This document shows, piece after piece, positions 27,492 to 35,884 of a stretch of DNA of 64,000 nt. The translations under genes and the position numbers were made by a program. How positions within the stretch are numbered: the first letter of the stretch is position 1; each line of letters opens with the position of its first letter. The DNA comes from Paraliobacillus sp. PM-2 (GTDB lineage: Bacteria > Bacillota > Bacilli > Bacillales > Amphibacillaceae), in the NCBI RefSeq assembly GCF_001368815.1, contig NZ_CTEI01000001.1:1612001-1676000 (forward strand), in the 5' to 3' direction. The notes under the pieces were generated by a model. It searched no databases. It saw only the letters and a list, made by a program, of their open reading frames with translations, and was not told the DNA's origin.

Positions 27492-27875
27492 CGAAACTAT
27501 CCCCCTTTACACATATAAGTTTCGTCCTACATTTCTTTAAGCTCATTTATAAAATGAAAATTATTTTATTATTCAGAATAATAACTACATTTTTTTAACC
27601 TGTTTGTCATTTGATTTTATTAGTAGCCAGTAACCAATCGATTAAACAATTTGTTATACCAATTTATAAAACTGAATATAACAGTTAATCTTCTTTATTT
27701 CAACAATTATGTAACTGTTACAAAAAAATATTTCACCTGTTTAATATTTTTTATCTATTTTGATTGTAATTATCATTGTCAATATCTATTAAATTGTCAT
27801 ACATTCTTTATTAAAATGTGATCTAACACACTTGCGTTTTTTTCTTAATAGAATATGCTAGTATTATAGATTTTT

Positions 27876-27890
27876 TTATAATAATTTTAA
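27876..27890 (+). promoter_or_regulatory. PerR box upstream of zosA
   Basis: TTATAATAATTTTAA matches the Per box TTATAATNATTATAA at 13 of the 14 fixed positions. It lies ~100 bp before the zosA start, just after a plausible promoter (TTGCGT, 16 bp, TATGCT). The rest of the 27492-27989 gap is AT-rich with no gene that I can see. Confidence 0.7.
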
Positions 27891-27989
27891 TTTAACTAAA
27901 TAAAGTTTAAATGAAAAACATTATCAAAAAGGGGTTTGAACGATTGTGCACATCCATTCTATTATCAATTACAAAACAAGGTGGTTCTC

Positions 27990-29894
27990 ATGAAGGAGTT
28001 TTTTATAATTATTATTAATAATATAACGTCTGTAGCATTTTTAAAAAGGCATTATGAATTAATTGCAGCAGTCTTTAGTGGTTTACTTATACTAGTAGCA
28101 TGGCTAACAAAGCATAACATCCCACATACTTTATGGATCATTTTAATGTTAACAGCTTTTATTGTTGGTGGTTACGCTAAAGCAAAGGAAGGTATATATG
28201 ATACCTTTCAACATCGAACCTTGAACGTGGAACTGCTAATGATTTTAGCAGCTATTGGATCAGCTTCGATTGGTTATTGGGAAGAAGGCGCCATTCTTAT
28301 TTTTATTTTTTCTTTATCAGGCGCACTAGAAACATATACAATGCAAAAAAGCGAAAAAGAATTATCGTCTTTAATAAAGTTACAACCAAAGCAAGCACTC
28401 ATGATTAGAAATGGTGTTGAACAACTCGTCCCTGTGAATGAACTACGTATTGATGATACGATATTAATAAAACCTGGTGAGCGTGTTCCAGCAGACGGTA
28501 AAATTGAAAAAGGAACTTCTTCGCTTGATGAAAGTCCATTAACTGGGGAGCCCTTCCCTGTTACAAAAGGAAAAAATGAAGAAGTTTATGCAGGTACAGT
28601 AAACTTAAACGGAAGCTTATATATAAAAATCACAAAACAATCAAAAGATTCCTTCGTCCAACAAATTATTGAATTAGTACAAACAGCCCAACAACAGAAA
28701 TCACCATCACAATTATTTATTGAACGTTTTGAAAGTACGTATGTCAAAGTCGTATTAATTAGCGTTGGTATCATGCTCTTTTTACCTCATTACTTAGTTG
28801 GATGGAGTTGGGTAGACACCTTTTACCGAGCAATGGTTTTACTTGTTGTAGCATCACCGTGCGCACTAGTTGCATCCATTATGCCCGCAAGCTTGTCTGC
28901 TATCTCAAATGGAGCAAGAAATGGTATTTTATTTAAAGGCGGTGTACACATTGAGCAGTTAAGTAAAATCAACGCTATTGCATTTGATAAAACAGGGACA
29001 CTCACAAATGGAAAACCTACTGTAACAGACACTTTTTTTGATCCATCTGTAAATACAGAAGAAGTACTTTCAATTATTGCAACAATTGAAAAAGAATCGA
29101 ATCATCCTTTAGCAGAAGCTATCGTTACCTATTGCAGAACGTATAATATTAAATCAGATCTACCTCTTGATCATATGCGCGAAGAATCAGGGAAGGGTGT
29201 ATATGCTACTTACGGAGATAATCGCTGGGTAATAGGTAGTGAAAAATTATTTACCAAGAATGATCAGTCTTTATCTTTTATTGAACAAGGGGAAGCATTT
29301 GCAAAGCAAGCCAAATCTATTGTTTACATTGGTAAGGATGAAAAAATAATTGGATTAATTGCACTAAAGGATGAAGTAAGACAAGATACGAAACAAGCAA
29401 TTCAAGCCTTTAAAAAAGCGGGTATTTATACGGTTATGTTAACAGGAGATAATGATAGTACCGCTCAAGCAATAGCACAAGAAACAACTATTGATTCTTT
29501 TATTGCTTTGTGCATGCCAAAGGATAAACAAGAACACATTAACAAATTAAGACAGACACACGATTCGATCGCCATGATTGGTGATGGAATAAATGACGCA
29601 CCAGCATTAGCAACAGCAGATGTGGGAATTGCAATGGGAGCAGGTACGGATGTTTCAATCGAAGCAGCTGATATCATTTTAATGAAAAACCAATTGAATA
29701 AAATTGTTCATGCTAGACAACTTTCCAAGCGAATGAATCGAATTGTAAAGCAAAATATCTTTTTTTCTATTAGTGTGATTCTTACCCTTATTCTCGCAAA
29801 CTTCACACAGTGGATAGATTTACCACTAGGTGTAATAGGTCATGAAGGAAGTACCATTCTTGTTATTTTAAACGGTTTGCGTCTGTTAAAATAA
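27990..29894 (+). CDS. zosA: P1B-type heavy-metal ATPase, ZosA-like zinc transporter
   Basis: 634 aa against 637 in B. subtilis ZosA. It has no N-terminal metal-binding domain. It shows the actuator DESPLTGEPFPVTKG, the membrane metal site VVASPCALVAS, the phosphorylation DKTGTLTNGKP, HPLAEAI, the hinge GDGINDAPALATADVG and a final HEGSTILVILNGLRLL typical of Zn/Cd/Co pumps. ZosA imports zinc under peroxide stress and is PerR-controlled in B. subtilis; a Per box upstream agrees. Start ATG 27990 follows AAGGTGGTTCTC; a TTG at 27936 has bad spacing. Confidence 0.88.
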   Translation: MKEFFIIIINNITSVAFLKRHYELIAAVFSGLLILVAWLTKHNIPHTLWIILMLTAFIVGGYAKAKEGIYDTFQHRTLNVELLMILAAIGSASIGYWEEGAILIFIFSLSGALETYTMQKSEKELSSLIKLQPKQALMIRNGVEQLVPVNELRIDDTILIKPGERVPADGKIEKGTSSLDESPLTGEPFPVTKGKNEEVYAGTVNLNGSLYIKITKQSKDSFVQQIIELVQTAQQQKSPSQLFIERFESTYVKVVLISVGIMLFLPHYLVGWSWVDTFYRAMVLLVVASPCALVASIMPASLSAISNGARNGILFKGGVHIEQLSKINAIAFDKTGTLTNGKPTVTDTFFDPSVNTEEVLSIIATIEKESNHPLAEAIVTYCRTYNIKSDLPLDHMREESGKGVYATYGDNRWVIGSEKLFTKNDQSLSFIEQGEAFAKQAKSIVYIGKDEKIIGLIALKDEVRQDTKQAIQAFKKAGIYTVMLTGDNDSTAQAIAQETTIDSFIALCMPKDKQEHINKLRQTHDSIAMIGDGINDAPALATADVGIAMGAGTDVSIEAADIILMKNQLNKIVHARQLSKRMNRIVKQNIFFSISVILTLILANFTQWIDLPLGVIGHEGSTILVILNGLRLLK

Positions 29895-29917
29895 CCATTA
29901 TCTATAACTATTAAACC

Positions 29918-29955
29918 AAAAAAACGCCACTTTTCCGTTTTAAGTGGCGTTTCAT
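29918..29955. terminator. Bidirectional terminator between zosA and yfkH
   Basis: AAACGCCACTT, 9-nt loop, AAGTGGCGTTT, with a T run on the minus strand and weaker U-rich stretch on plus. It covers the yfkH stop codon. Confidence 0.8.
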
Positions 29956-30785
29956 TTAATTTTTTTATTTATATTACTTCGCTCTTTTAATATCGCGTTT
30001 ATTTCTCCACCAGTAATAATAATCATACCAGAGATAAAGAACCAAATCATCAATACAATCACACTACCAAGACTACCGTATGTGGCAGAATAGTTCCCAA
30101 GTGTAGTAACATAATAAGAAAATGCTAGTGAAACAAGCTGCCATCCAATTGTTGCAAAAATCGCTCCTACAGTCACATTTCTTAAATGCACTCGCTTGTT
30201 AGGTGCAAGCATATATAGAGCTAAAAGTACAACGAATAGAACAAATGAGGATATCACCCAACGTAAGGTATTCCATATTTCAATAAATCCCTCAGATAAA
30301 CCAAAAAATGAAAACAGATAAACACCAATTTGGCGTCCAAAGATCGGCAGAAGAAAAGCCATAATAATAACCAGTAACATCGCAACGGTTAAAACAACTG
30401 CTATCAATCTAGAAACAATAAAAGACCGATTTTCCTCTACATCATACGCTTTATTGAATGCTCGCATAATTGCATTAATCCCATTTGACGCCGACCAAAG
30501 CGCACCAATGATACCAATAGACAACAATCCACCATTTCGCTGATTTGCAATATGATCAATGTTACCTTCAATTAATTCCAATATTTCAGAAGGTGCATAT
30601 GCAGAAAAAAAACTTATAATATCCACATTATCAACTGGTATATATCCAATTAATGTGACTAGAAATATCAGAAAGGGGAATAGAGATAACAATAAAAAGT
30701 AAGCTAACTGTGCAGATAGTCCAGGTACATCATCTTGACTAATCCGCTTAAACAGTTGTTTAAGAAATACAATTATCTGTTGCAT
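29952..30785 (-). CDS. YihY/BrkB-family membrane protein (YfkH-like)
   Basis: 277 aa, six spans. The family motifs include VPGLSAQLAYFLLLSLFPF, LWSASNGINAIMRAFNKAYD and GSVIVLMIWFFISGMIIITGGEIN. It was once misnamed ribonuclease BN; the molecular role is unknown. It is the last gene of yfkJ-yfkI-yfkH, the same order as in B. subtilis. Start ATG 30785 is chosen since AAGGGGG sits 6 nt upstream; the ATG at 30791 is too close. Confidence 0.82.
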   Translation of the reverse strand: MQQIIVFLKQLFKRISQDDVPGLSAQLAYFLLLSLFPFLIFLVTLIGYIPVDNVDIISFFSAYAPSEILELIEGNIDHIANQRNGGLLSIGIIGALWSASNGINAIMRAFNKAYDVEENRSFIVSRLIAVVLTVAMLLVIIMAFLLPIFGRQIGVYLFSFFGLSEGFIEIWNTLRWVISSFVLFVVLLALYMLAPNKRVHLRNVTVGAIFATIGWQLVSLAFSYYVTTLGNYSATYGSLGSVIVLMIWFFISGMIIITGGEINAILKERSNINKKIK

Positions 30786-30854
30786 ACCCATCCCCCTTTA
30801 TCCTACATTATAATCTTAATAATCTTTATTTACTGTTTCATATGCTTAGTATAT

Positions 30855-31142
30855 CTAATCGTTACTACCTTTTATGTCTGTTTGGTCCATTATTTTTTGA
30901 AATTCATTTATAAAATACACCGATGTATCAAAACCTCTTATTATTGATGTAGAAACAGATTGATATTGATTTCTAATTTCAGCAATAAAATCCGATGGAT
31001 GGTGCATGAAATATGTTGTTTTTCGATTAACTTTCTTCAACTTCTGATTAACCATCATACGCGTATCTGGATCAAATAGTGTGAGTGCACCACCGACTAC
31101 AGCACCAACAATAATCCCTTTGGCTAATAGGTTTTTTTTCAA
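30855..31142 (-). CDS. YtxH-like general stress protein (YfkI-like)
   Basis: 95 aa. The hydrophobic glycine-rich start KGIIVGAVVGGALTLFDPDT is typical of YtxH-like proteins, followed by a charged helical remainder. Start is TTG 31142 after GAGGTGTGTAAT, two bases past the yfkJ stop. Position between yfkJ and yfkH identifies it as the YfkI counterpart. Role unknown, stress-linked in B. subtilis. Confidence 0.68.
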   Translation of the reverse strand: MKKNLLAKGIIVGAVVGGALTLFDPDTRMMVNQKLKKVNRKTTYFMHHPSDFIAEIRNQYQSVSTSIIRGFDTSVYFINEFQKIMDQTDIKGSND

Positions 31143-31144
31143 AA

Positions 31145-31615
31145 TTACACACCTCGTTCTTTTTTTATTTCCGCCAACAATGCTCTACATCCTCTGTCTA
31201 TGAGTTGATAGGTATAATCAAAATTTTTAGTGAAATAAGGATCTGGAACATTTTCTTCATTTGCTTTCTCCACATAATCCATTAATTTTGCGACTTTTAC
31301 ACCATCAACCTCTTTGCGAATTACTTCAAGGTCATGCATATTTTGCTCATCCATCGCAATAATATAATCAAATTCATCCCAATCCTTTTTATCTACCTGT
31401 CTGGCTTTCATTCCTTCATAAGCAATATTTTTTTGATCAAGTATTTTTCTTGTTCCTTCATGAGGAGGTAAACCGACATGCCAATTTCCAATCCCTGCTG
31501 AATCCACATTGAATTGCTCCTGAATCCCTTCTTCTTCTAATAATCGGCGAAACATCGCTTCTGCCATCGGAGATCTACAAATATTTCCTAAACAAATAAA
31601 TAATACATTTATCAT
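31145..31615 (-). CDS. Low-molecular-weight protein tyrosine phosphatase (YfkJ-like)
   Basis: 156 aa. The catalytic P-loop CLGNICRSP is at residues 8-16 with nucleophile Cys8 and Arg14. The acid Asp lies in VPDPYFTKNFDYTYQLID. It hydrolyses phosphotyrosine; YfkJ is implicated in ethanol stress in B. subtilis. It is first in yfkJ-yfkI-yfkH and is preceded by a SigB-like promoter. Confidence 0.9.
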   Translation of the reverse strand: MINVLFICLGNICRSPMAEAMFRRLLEEEGIQEQFNVDSAGIGNWHVGLPPHEGTRKILDQKNIAYEGMKARQVDKKDWDEFDYIIAMDEQNMHDLEVIRKEVDGVKVAKLMDYVEKANEENVPDPYFTKNFDYTYQLIDRGCRALLAEIKKERGV

Positions 31616-31639
31616 ATCTATACCACCTATTCCATTAAA

Positions 31640-31664
31640 TTACCCCTATTATACTGAAAAAAAC
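31640..31664 (-). promoter_or_regulatory. Candidate SigB promoter of the yfkJIH operon
   Basis: Minus strand GTTTTT, 13 bp, GGGTAA (consensus GTTTAA ... GGGTAT). A TATAAT-like sequence overlaps it, so sigma-A use is also possible. The B. subtilis operon is SigB-dependent. Confidence 0.4.
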
Positions 31665-31734
31665 ACTTTTTTAAAAATTTATCCTTCAAAAGTTTAGATA
31701 GTAATCAATTAAGAACCATATTTTTTTATTAACA

Positions 31735-32108
31735 TTAAATATAATTAAGATGCTTCACTCGTTGGTTAATAGCTATTTCGATTGATAGTTGAATTTGTTT
31801 AGATATTGTATTGTGCTTCATATTGTTGTATTGCTCTGGTGTTAATAGATCACATATGGGAATACATACATGCGCGTTTTTAACTTTATTTTGATTTTCC
31901 TCTAAAATGTTATATGTTCCATCAATGGCGATAGGAACAATCGGAACATTTGCTTTTGTAGCTAGGCGAAGACTTCATGATTTAAATGAATGAATGGTTG
32001 ACTAAAAGGGACATGTGCAAAAATACGTTTTACCGTTAGCAAATTCGAAATACTTTTTATAACTAAGAAACCTGCATATATATAAATACCGATTGTTTTA
32101 AAACCTAT
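31735..32108 (-). pseudogene. plsC-like acyltransferase remnant with internal deletion
   Basis: The right part reads as the N-terminus of a 1-acylglycerol-3-phosphate acyltransferase (GFKTIGIYIYAGFLVIKSIS, then NLLTVKRIFAHVPF) and stops at TAG. The left part, in another frame, reads as the C-terminus (SLRLATKANVPIVPIAIDGT, then YNILEENQNKVKN, ending ...NYI). The middle, including the HX4D catalytic motif, is gone. No usable start codon remains (ATA at 32108, after AAAGAGG). The junction is at about 31974 and contains GAAGTCTTCG, which suits both flanks. I infer a deletion of a few hundred bases between short repeats. Not functional. Confidence 0.8.
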
Positions 32109-32250
32109 ACACCTCTTTAATTCATTCCTTTAAATTTTATATTCTTTTCTTTGTAAATTAATTTTTAAAGAGATGGAAAGCATGAAGGTTTTCGTACAAA
32201 TATACAGATGTTACAATGGCTCCAAGAAATACTATGAAAGGATGATCAAT

Positions 32251-32382
32251 GTGCACATAGGAAGTAAAGGATGGTATGTAGAGCAATTAAAAAGCATTGG
32301 CGTTCGCCGTTTAGAAGGTAGAAAAATTGAGAAATTTAAATTACCTGTACTCGCAAACTTGTTAGAGGAAAAACAAAATTAA
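32251..32382 (+). CDS. YflJ-like small protein (DUF2639)
   Basis: 43 aa from GTG 32251. The start HIGSKGWYVEQLKSIGVRRL matches YflJ, which begins MHIGSKGWYV. AAAGGA lies 8 nt upstream. A longer frame to 32173 has no ribosome site. A terminator follows. Function unknown. Confidence 0.75.
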   Translation: MHIGSKGWYVEQLKSIGVRRLEGRKIEKFKLPVLANLLEEKQN

Positions 32383-32389
32383 ATTTACC

Positions 32390-32421
32390 AAAGAGGTCAG
32401 CTGTATAGCTACCTCTTTTTT
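32390..32421 (+). terminator. Terminator of the yflJ-like gene
   Basis: AAAGAGGT-C-AGCT, GTAT, AGCT-ACCTCTTTTTT with one bulged base. Confidence 0.85.
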
Positions 32422-32503
32422 GCTAAAACTAGAACAATAAAAAGGAATTACCGTATGATTTTTTGTTCAAAGTTAAGATACCTTCGACATAACCTGCTGT
32501 AAT

Positions 32504-32531
32504 ACCCCCATAAAATAAATGCAATTTAAGA
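32504..32531 (+). promoter_or_regulatory. Possible SigI-type promoter of mreBH
   Basis: ACCCCC (32504-32509) stands out in AT-rich sequence and is followed by TAAGAA about 16 bp later. In B. subtilis mreBH is controlled by SigI, whose -35 is ACCCCC-like. The -10 (CGAA in B. subtilis) is only partly matched. Confidence 0.35.
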
Positions 32532-32572
32532 ATAATTATGTATGAAATATGAACACCATTGGAGGAAACATC

Positions 32573-33580
32573 ATGTTTTCAAATGCTGAAATCGGAATAG
32601 ACTTAGGAACTGCAAACATTCTTGTATATACAAAATCAAAAGGAATTGTATTAAATGAACCTTCAGTCGTTGCAATTAATTCTCAAAATAATCAAGTAGT
32701 TGCTGTTGGTAAAGAAGCAAAAGAAATGGTTGGAAAAACTCCACGACACATCATCCCAATTCGTCCTTTAAAAGATGGCGTAATTGCTGATTATGATATC
32801 ACTGCACAAATGTTAAAAGAGATTTTAAAAAAAGTAAGTAAAAAAGCAGGCATATCTATGCGTAAGCCTACGGTAGTTGTATGTACACCATCCGGAAGTA
32901 CTTCAGTGGAACGCAGAGCAATTCATAACGCAGTAAAAAGTTATGGCGCGAAAGAAGTACATTTAATCGAGGAACCAATTGCAGCAGCGATCGGCTCTGA
33001 CCTTCCTGTGGATGAACCAATCGCCAGTGTTATTGTCGATATTGGTGGTGGAACTAGTGAAGTGGCTATTATATCATTCGGAGGAGTTGTATCTTGTAAA
33101 TCAGTAAGAACCGGTGGCGATAAAATGGACGAAGAAATTATTCAGTACATTCGTCGACATTTTAATATATTAATTGGTGAAAGTACTGCTGAACATATTA
33201 AGATGGAAATTGGCTATGCATTAATTGATCACCCCGAAGAATCTATGGAAGTAAGAGGGCGTGATCTTGTTACTGGTTTACCTCGAGTTATTACTGTCAC
33301 ATCAACACAAGTACAAGACGCAATTCAAGAATCGCTACTATCTATTTTAGAAACGGTTCATGCAACATTAGAAAGTTGTCCACCAGAATTAAGTGGGGAC
33401 ATTGTGGATCATGGCATAACTATTACCGGTGGTGGTTCCCTAATAAAAGGAATGCAGGAATGGCTAGCTAATAAGATTCATGTCCCTGTTCATCTAGCGC
33501 CTAATCCATTAGAATCAGTTGCAATCGGAACAGGAAAATCATTAAAAATGATTCAAAAACTACAAAAAGCTAAAAAGTAA
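32573..33580 (+). CDS. mreBH: MreBH, actin-like cell-shape protein
   Basis: 335 aa, exactly the B. subtilis MreBH length. It has the phosphate-1 motif [45 protein letters not shown] and [16 protein letters not shown]. It forms filaments that direct lateral wall synthesis and autolysin LytE. It is a single gene, away from mreCD-minCD, as expected for MreBH rather than MreB. Start ATG 32573 with GGAGG 7 nt upstream. Confidence 0.9.
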   Translation: MFSNAEIGIDLGTANILVYTKSKGIVLNEPSVVAINSQNNQVVAVGKEAKEMVGKTPRHIIPIRPLKDGVIADYDITAQMLKEILKKVSKKAGISMRKPTVVVCTPSGSTSVERRAIHNAVKSYGAKEVHLIEEPIAAAIGSDLPVDEPIASVIVDIGGGTSEVAIISFGGVVSCKSVRTGGDKMDEEIIQYIRRHFNILIGESTAEHIKMEIGYALIDHPEESMEVRGRDLVTGLPRVITVTSTQVQDAIQESLLSILETVHATLESCPPELSGDIVDHGITITGGGSLIKGMQEWLANKIHVPVHLAPNPLESVAIGTGKSLKMIQKLQKAKK

Positions 33581-33620
33581 AAAAAGAAAAAAATACACAA
33601 CTAAATATATCTATTTATAA

Positions 33621-33665
33621 AAAATATCCGAACGATTTTTTCAAATCTGGTTCGGATATTTTTTA
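33621..33665. terminator. Bidirectional terminator
   Basis: AAAATATCCGAAC, 16-nt loop, GTTCGGATATTTT followed by TTT; A run on the other side. It separates mreBH and the PTS IIA gene. Confidence 0.85.
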
Positions 33666-33689
33666 TTTACTATATAGTTGTGTCGCTTC

Positions 33690-34184
33690 TTATTTTGTTT
33701 GAACAGTAATCACTGTTGTTTCACCCATTGTAACAGATTTAGATTCTTCTTTATCAATAGATGCTGTTTCATTGGTGATTACAAGCGGTGTAATGGTAGA
33801 AGCAGCCTTTTCTGCGATAAAATCCAAATCAACAGTAATTAATTTATCTCCTGCTTGAACTTTATCACCTTGTTTTACATGTGCTTCAAATCCTTCTCCC
33901 TCTAAAGTAACTGTTTCTAAACCAATGTGTAATAAATATTCCACACCAGCTTCAGACAAAATTCCTACCGCATGCTTTGTTGGAAATAAATTAACAACTT
34001 CACCTGAAACAGGTGCAACAAATGTACCATCTGTAGGCTTAATCGCAATACCATCACCCATCATTTTTTCTGAAAATGTTGGGTCTGGTACTTCCTCTAA
34101 TGAAACAAGCTCACCTGTCGCTGGAGCAAGTACAATTTCTTTATTGGCTGTTTCTTCTTTTTTTCCAAACATTTTTTTAAACAT
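33690..34184 (-). CDS. PTS glucose-type EIIA protein (Crr/YpqE-like)
   Basis: 164 aa stand-alone EIIA of the glucose family. Supporting His71 lies in TKHAVGI and the phosphorylated His86 in YLLHIGLETV. It accepts phosphate from HPr and passes it to a sugar-specific EIIB. No EIIBC partner is nearby, so it may serve several permeases that lack a IIA domain. Start ATG 34184 after GAGGAGAGATTTTG; longer in-frame starts add an unlikely leader. Confidence 0.88.
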   Translation of the reverse strand: MFKKMFGKKEETANKEIVLAPATGELVSLEEVPDPTFSEKMMGDGIAIKPTDGTFVAPVSGEVVNLFPTKHAVGILSEAGVEYLLHIGLETVTLEGEGFEAHVKQGDKVQAGDKLITVDLDFIAEKAASTITPLVITNETASIDKEESKSVTMGETTVITVQTK

Positions 34185-34289
34185 CAAAATCTCTCCTCTA
34201 AATAAATTAGTAATACTTATCAGTAATATTTTCACCTTTTATAATCTATACCCCATATCAGAATATTACAAGCCTATTTTTTCTGCAAG

Positions 34290-34508
34290 TCAGTTAAATG
34301 ATGATAATAAAGCTTTTAATTGTGTAACTTCCTCACGGGATAACGTAACCCCTTTTCCCATTTTTTCATGATCTGGAGCCCAATCTCTTAAATCATATTT
34401 CGGATCACGATCATTCCAAGAAATCAAATTTAATTCTTTACGCCAACCTGTATTTGATTCAGAAAGAACACCAATAGTTTTAACAATTTCATATTTTATA
34501 TTCGCCAT
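34290..34508 (-). CDS. YdbC/PC4-family DNA-binding protein
   Basis: 72 aa, MANIKYEIVKTIGVLSESNT, then GWRKELNLISWNDRDPKYDL and MGKGVTLSREEVTQLKALL. This is the prokaryotic PC4/p15-like family (YdbC), which binds single-stranded DNA or RNA as a dimer. AAAGGTGGATTAGA precedes ATG. Role in the cell is unknown. Confidence 0.8.
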   Translation of the reverse strand: MANIKYEIVKTIGVLSESNTGWRKELNLISWNDRDPKYDLRDWAPDHEKMGKGVTLSREEVTQLKALLSSFN

Positions 34509-34563
34509 TCTAATCCACCTTTACCTTTGATATACTATATAAAAATACATAAGGAGTAATAAA

Positions 34564-34803
34564 ATGTCCAAAATCATTTCATTAGACAGTGAAACGAAGC
34601 AAGAATTAATAAAAAGAATACAGTATCATTTTGAAATGACACAAGATCAAGAAATCAGTGAATTATTTGCTTCCTTTATGCTTGATTTCATCTTAAAAGA
34701 GATTGCACCATTTATATACAATCAGGCGATTGAAGATGCATATGCACACGTAACAGAGAAGCTTGAAGACCTATTTGAAATTCAAAAAGATACAAAGCTA
34801 TAA
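34564..34803 (+). CDS. DUF2164 family protein
   Basis: 79 aa, helical, acidic. Family pattern: EISELFASFMLDFILKEIAP then YNQAIEDAYAHVTEKLEDLF. AAGGAGTAATAAA precedes ATG. Function unknown. It is divergent from the YdbC-like gene. Confidence 0.75.
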   Translation: MSKIISLDSETKQELIKRIQYHFEMTQDQEISELFASFMLDFILKEIAPFIYNQAIEDAYAHVTEKLEDLFEIQKDTKL

Positions 34804-34855
34804 AAAACTAAATTTCATGTTAAACATAATAACAATCAATACGTAAAAATTTAAA

Positions 34856-35623
34856 TTATTCGATTGTCCATTCTGCCAAGCTGTCAATCGTATATGTTGG
34901 TTGCGTATCAATTGTCTCTAACTCCGCTTTTGTTGTTACACCAGAATGGACAAGTAACGAATCAATCCCAGCGTTAATACCTGCAAGTATGTCGGTATGA
35001 TAGTTATCACCAATCATAATTGTCTCATCTTTATTTGTACCTAACACTTCTAAAGCTTGTTCTACAATAATTGATTCTGGTTTTCCGATAAATTTTGGTT
35101 CTACACCTGTTGTTACCGATAAAACAGAAATTAATGATCCTGCTCCTGGTAAGAAACCACGCTCAGTTGGCAACGCCACATCGCCATTTGTTGCTACAAA
35201 GTTAGCTCCTTTGCGTATCTCTAATGCCCCAATTTCTAGTTTTTCATATGAAATTGACCGATCTAACCCCATCACAACAAAATCTACATTACTATCTGTT
35301 ATTATTAATCCTTTTTCCTCTAATGCCTGATACAGTCCCTCTTCACCAATTGGATAAACACGTGCTTTAGGCTTTTGTTCAGCAATATATGCAGCTGTTG
35401 CCATACTTGTCGTAAATACATGGTCTTCTGTCGCTGGTACATCCATCTTTTGTAGCTTTTCAGCCACATCTTTTGGATGTTTTGTTGAATTATTGGTTAA
35501 AAATAAATATGGTAACTTTCGCTTATTTAATTCTTTAACAAATGTAATAGCCTCATCAATCTTTTCCGTCCCTTTATAAACTGTTCCATCTAAATCAATC
35601 AAAAAACCTTTGTACTGCTTCAT
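34856..35623 (-). CDS. HAD-IIA sugar/nucleotide phosphatase (YutF, NagD subfamily)
   Basis: 255 aa, near YutF's 256. HAD motif I IDLDGTVYKG at ~10, motif II FLTNNSTKHP, motif III KPESIIVEQAL and motif IV MIGDNYHTDI. NagD-type enzymes dephosphorylate small phosphorylated metabolites; this subgroup (TIGR01457) is conserved in Firmicutes. Start ATG 35623 follows GGAGGTTTACA. Confidence 0.88.
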   Translation of the reverse strand: MKQYKGFLIDLDGTVYKGTEKIDEAITFVKELNKRKLPYLFLTNNSTKHPKDVAEKLQKMDVPATEDHVFTTSMATAAYIAEQKPKARVYPIGEEGLYQALEEKGLIITDSNVDFVVMGLDRSISYEKLEIGALEIRKGANFVATNGDVALPTERGFLPGAGSLISVLSVTTGVEPKFIGKPESIIVEQALEVLGTNKDETIMIGDNYHTDILAGINAGIDSLLVHSGVTTKAELETIDTQPTYTIDSLAEWTIE

Positions 35624-35884
35624 TGTAAACCTCCGCATAAATTTTATAAAATATTTGTTATTTTCAGAATACATGGTACTATAGTACATAACTAAAAAAA
35701 TTATAAACGTTTTGGTGATACAATGTAAAATAGTTTATCTAGATTTATTTACATGATATTGTATAATAAGGTGTTAAATTTCGTTTTTCGTTTTACTTAT
35801 GCTATCTTTTAATAATAAATAATTTTTAAAAGATGGTATTTCAATTGATTTAATTATATAAAAAAAGTGAGGTAGTAATAGGCA

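Noticed and set aside
27936-27989. TTG start extending zosA by 18 codons
   Set aside because: AAAGGGG is only 2-3 nt from the TTG; ATG 27990 has AAGGTGG at good distance and gives the family length.
31690-32160. Two separate small genes in the plsC-like region
   Set aside because: Both pieces align to opposite ends of one acyltransferase and neither has a valid start and ribosome site.
32173-32250. Upstream extension of the yflJ-like gene
   Set aside because: YflJ proteins begin MHIGSKGWY; GTG 32251 with AAAGGA 8 nt before it matches that start.
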